Shown here piece by piece: positions 43,301-46,114 of a stretch of 46,114 bases of DNA. The first letter of the stretch is position 1. Every line of letters begins with the position of its first letter. The stretch comes from Cyanophora paradoxa (taxonomy: Eukaryota; Glaucocystophyceae; Cyanophorales; Cyanophoraceae). The notes under the pieces are model-generated. The model saw only the letters and a program-made list of their open reading frames with translations. It did not search any database and was not told the DNA's origin. The position numbers were made by a program, and so were the translations under genes. The stretch is taken from positions 1 through 46,114 of the forward strand of contig QPMI01000302.1 in NCBI GenBank assembly GCA_004431415.1. The letters run 5' to 3'.

Positions 43301-46091
43301 CTGCTCGTACTGGCGCTTGGCATCGGCGCTGCTGAAGAGGTCCGCCGCCGCGCCCCCGGCCCCGCTCGCCGCGTGCACCTGCGCCTGCCGCTCCCAGCTG
43401 CCCCGCGCGCCCCGATCCGTGAGGGGCAGAGGGGCACTGGGGCGCTGGGGCGCTGGGGGGCGGGCTGCGGGCCGCACAAGAGTTTCGTGGAGTGGAGCTC
43501 GTAGCGGTAGTCGATCGCTGCGGCGGCGCGGCGTGAGCGTCGATCGCGAGGGCGGGGCCGGGGCCGGGGGCCGGGCGGGGCGGACCGGGCTCCTTGCGCC
43601 AGCCGTTGCGGATCTCGGCGGAGGCGGCGTTCGGGTTGTTCGCGAACGACTTGAGCACGTGCGCCAGCTGCCCCGGCCCCCAGCTCGCCCCCGCAGGGGC
43701 GCTGCGAAGGGCTAGGGCCCGGGGCGCGGCGCCGGCCGCACGATGATGTGGACGTAGGCGGAGGCGGGGAACTGGAGGAGGGCGTTGCGCAGCATGAGCT
43801 CGGCCTTCTGCACGGCCGCCGGCGAGTCGTCCTCCGTGAGGAGCACCCGCACCGCCAGCTCCGCCTCCGTCGGGCTGCCGCCCCCTCAGCCCCCGCCCGC
43901 CCCGCCCGCAAGCCTCGCGCGCGCGCGCGCCTCTTGAACTCGAGCGACTCGACCTCTTGAGCCGCCGCCAGCTTCCCGATCTGCCAGTACCGGAACTCTG
44001 CGATTTCGAGCCGTATGCAATTAGAGGCGGCTCGGGGCCGAGAGCGCGCTGGGGGGGGGGGTCGCCGGGGCGCGCGCACTGACGGCGGCGGCGGCGGCGG
44101 CGAAGGCGAAGCCGGCGAGGGCGGCGGCGACGCTGGAGGCGAGCACGCGGAGGGCGTCGTCGCGCTTGCCCACCGACGTCAGCACGCACGACGCCAGCGC
44201 CAGGTACGTCCCCGCCCCCAGGAAGCCGCCCCGCTGCGCCCCGACGCCGCCGCCGTCAGTGGCGGCGGGGCGGGATTGGGGAGGGATGCGGGCGGGCCAT
44301 GTAGTTGAAGGCGGGGCGGTAGGAAGGGAGGTGGGAGAGGAGGATGCGGAAGGGGAGGGCGGTGCAGGCGAGGTAGAGGATGCAGACGATCGTGCTCTCC
44401 TCCGCGACGACCACTGAGGCGGCGCGTGAGCTCGAGGAGACCGAGGCGGCCGCCCCCGCCGCCGCGTGGAGGGAGACGGACCGGAGGCGGCGACCATGAG
44501 GAGGCGGCCGAGGGCGTAGGCGGCGTGGAAGCGCCCGTGGGGCCGGCTCTCCCAGTCCGGGCAGTGCTGCGCGTGCGCGCCCCGTCGGGCGGGGCCCCGG
44601 CCCCGGGGCGAGGGGCCGCTGGCGCTGGGCGGGCACGATGTGGTTGTGGCGGAAGAGGAGGAAGAAGAAGAGGCTCGCGAGGACGAACAAGGCGAGCGTC
44701 CCCGCCGCCACCGCCGCGTGCACCGTCTGCCCCCCCGCGCCCCCGACCTCCGTCAGCAAGCGGGGGGGGGGGGGGGGGGGCGGCGGGGCTCGGGGGGTGC
44801 TCGGCTGCGGCGCGCCCAGGCGAGGTCGAGGCACTTGAAGAGGGCGGGGGAGGTCGGCGCGCCCGGCAGCAGGTCGTCCTGTCCGCACGAGAAGACCGAC
44901 CCGAACACCTTCCTGCGCGCCCCCGTCGCCACGAGCCCTCCGCCCAGGCCGGCGCGCGAGGGGACCGATTGCGAGAGCTCGCGAGCTCGAGGGCGGGATC
45001 GCGCGCGCGCACAGGTAGGGGATGTAGATGCCGTAGAGGCAGCCCTGCGCGCCGCATCGGCCCCTCGGACCGACGCCGCAGCGGAGGGGGTGCGGCCAAG
45101 CGGGGGCGCCCGGCGGGGACGGGCGGGGCGGACGCGGGCGGCGATGCTCATCCAGATCTGCACCTCCCGGCCCTTGTTCTTCTGGAGGCGCAGGACGTAG
45201 TAGAGAAATGAGACGAGCACGAAGAGCGTGATCCCGAAGAGCGCCCAGAAGGTCCGCTGCGCCCCGTCCGCCCCGCTCGCCCCCGCCCCGCCCGACAGAA
45301 AGGGGGGGCGGTATGGGCGCGCCGAGAAGGCAACAATCTCGTGCTGGGTGAAGAGGGCGTATAGGTCGATCCAGCGGAGGAAGGGCCGCGTCACCCCCGC
45401 CGCGAACCCTGCTCCCGAACGGATGCGCCCCCGGCCCCCTCGCGATCGGTTGATCGCAGCTCGATCGCGATCGCGAGTGGGGCGGGACTGCAATTGGGCG
45501 CGGCAGGCCTAGGGGGCGCGGACCCGAGGTGCGGCCCATCACGAGACAGAGGAGCTGGATGCCGTCCAAGATCGCCCAGAGCTGTGAGGCCGCCCCGCGG
45601 TGAGACCCAGGGGAGCGCCGCAGGCGGCGCTAGCGCTGGGGCGGCGCGCGCCGGCGCCGGATATCGATCCGGAACGCCGCCGAGCGTGCGCGCACCACAG
45701 CCAGGTACTGTTCCCGCCGGTTGTTGTATTTCTTGTTGCTGCACGCGGTCGCTCGCTGCATCAGCGCCGGTCCGGCACGGGCAAGGGGGGTCGGGCGCGG
45801 CCATCCAGTGCAGCGCTAGCGCCAGTGCAGGGCCGACCTGATTTCAGTCTGCGTGCGCGAGACGGAGAGGCGTGCGGTCAGCCGGCCCTGGCACGAGGGA
45901 CATCCGAGAGTGGGCGGGGCGGGGCGGGGCTTACGAGGCCGACTTGGACTGCAGGAGGTGGGGCCAGGGCGCGGGCGGGGCGGGCGGGGCGCGGCTGGCG
46001 TTAGTGCCGGGACGAGGCCGTCGCCGGCGCCGGCGCTGGGCGATCGCGCCGGCCTCGCCACGCGCACGCACCCGAGAAAGTCGCCCTCCAT
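37381..46091 (-). CDS. Giant TmcB-like multi-pass membrane protein
   Basis: A very large polytopic protein of the TmcB/TmcC type found in many flagellated protists and algae; role unknown. The 5' half has successive hydrophobic segments: LWAILDGIQLLCLVMGR (about 45580-45530), FWALFGITLFVLVSFLYYVL (45245-45185), AAVAAGTLALFVLASLFFFL (44725-44665), TIVCILYLACTALPFRILL and LALASCVLTSV. A helical-repeat-like middle follows: ELMLRNALLQFPASAYVHII (43805-43745), HVLKSFANNPNAASAEIRNG and WRKE (43660-43595), and YRYELHSTKLL. Then come TM LFWGVVVGLLFLAALATAMF, family-like YWAGEVGLRSKDFSYDHRGL (41965-42025), VEYWRQPDADIIKFFPGPP, TM RVLLAICCVSICTLISEALF, Lys/Glu/Ser-rich loops (40440-40780, 39230-39450), and TM VIIGGIFIVNFIVCFVILDA (39140-39080). 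The last exons read DALVMGVVDIVTMIMQV, RQALILSFVVIFLMVLYGA and VHLHSYFVGINGDNEDD, TGA at 37381-37383. Dozens of short introns. Start 46091 (MEGDFLG) is tentative. Confidence 0.7.
41851..41864 (-). other. Predicted 14-nt microexon in the TmcB-like gene
   Basis: On the minus strand the 14 bases CTTCGGATACGAGG are preceded by CAG and followed by GT. Joining the upstream exon (ending HRGL plus TA), this microexon, and the exon starting ACACGGGGATG restores one frame: HRGLYFGYEDTGMPPST. Both joints are split codons (TA|C = Tyr, G|AC = Asp). Without it the two flanking exons also join in one frame, but give HRGL followed directly by a stop codon. Confidence 0.7.
44761..44780 (-). repeat. Long G run (C on the sense strand) in an intron
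   Basis: About 20 consecutive bases of G with one interruption, in a presumed intron of the TmcB-like gene between the segments containing FKCLDLAWAR and TVHAAVAAGT. Similar runs lie at about 37498-37519, also in this gene's introns. Confidence 0.85.
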
Positions 46092-46114
46092 AACTGCGCA
46101 TGTGCATGCGCGGG

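Overview
The window is nuclear DNA of a very GC-rich, gene-dense eukaryote, most likely a unicellular alga. Evidence for a eukaryote: nearly every gene is broken by short introns (about 40-110 bp) that restore conserved reading frames when removed, and the products are eukaryotic (kinesin-8, GPI mannosyltransferase PIG-M, proteasome chaperone PAC3, ANP32, HSC20, F-box, RING and TmcB-like proteins). Evidence for an alga: the phosphatidate cytidylyltransferase at 27.3-29.0 kb resembles the plastid/cyanobacterial branch of its family, and a TmcB-like giant membrane protein is common in flagellated protists. I cannot name the lineage; a pelagophyte, haptophyte or similar GC-rich microalga would fit.

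Layout: 0.0-2.3 kb C2HC zinc-finger protein (+); 2.4-3.5 lipocalin (-) head-to-head with kinesin-8 (+, 3.5-7.4); 7.4-8.2 AT-richer spacer; 8.2-10.6 PIG-M (-) head-to-head with an acidic coiled-coil protein (+, to 11.9); 12.3-15.2 WD40-type propeller with C-terminal coiled coil (-); 15.7-16.1 small basic-tailed ORF (+); 16.3-18.1 F-box protein (+); 18.6-20.0 secreted LamG/ConA-like protein (-) head-to-head with a two-helix membrane protein (+, 20.3-20.9); 21.4-21.9 PAC3 (-) head-to-head with an HSL-type alpha/beta hydrolase (+, 22.0-23.8); 24.2-25.2 HSC20/HscB (-); 25.7-27.2 ANP32 (-) head-to-head with CDP-diacylglycerol synthase (+, 27.3-29.0); 29.2-30.6 uracil phosphoribosyltransferase (-) head-to-head with a PLAC8-like protein (+, to 32.3); 32.8-36.7 coiled-coil RING protein with an Ala/Pro decapeptide repeat (+); 37.4-46.1 giant TmcB-like multi-pass membrane protein (-).

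The genes do not form one pathway; they are ordinary housekeeping and cell-surface or flagellar functions. The striking property of the locus is its gene architecture. Of 25 introns I could place to the base by protein continuity, 13 begin with GC rather than GT and all end in AG. Many have a C-rich 5' half (CCCCGCCCC) and a CTGAC-like branch motif followed directly by its G-rich complement (GGGGCGGGGCAG), so the intron could fold into a hairpin that brings its two ends together. Seven adjacent gene pairs are divergent with very short shared upstream regions. No tRNA, rRNA, CRISPR array or recognisable transposase was seen.
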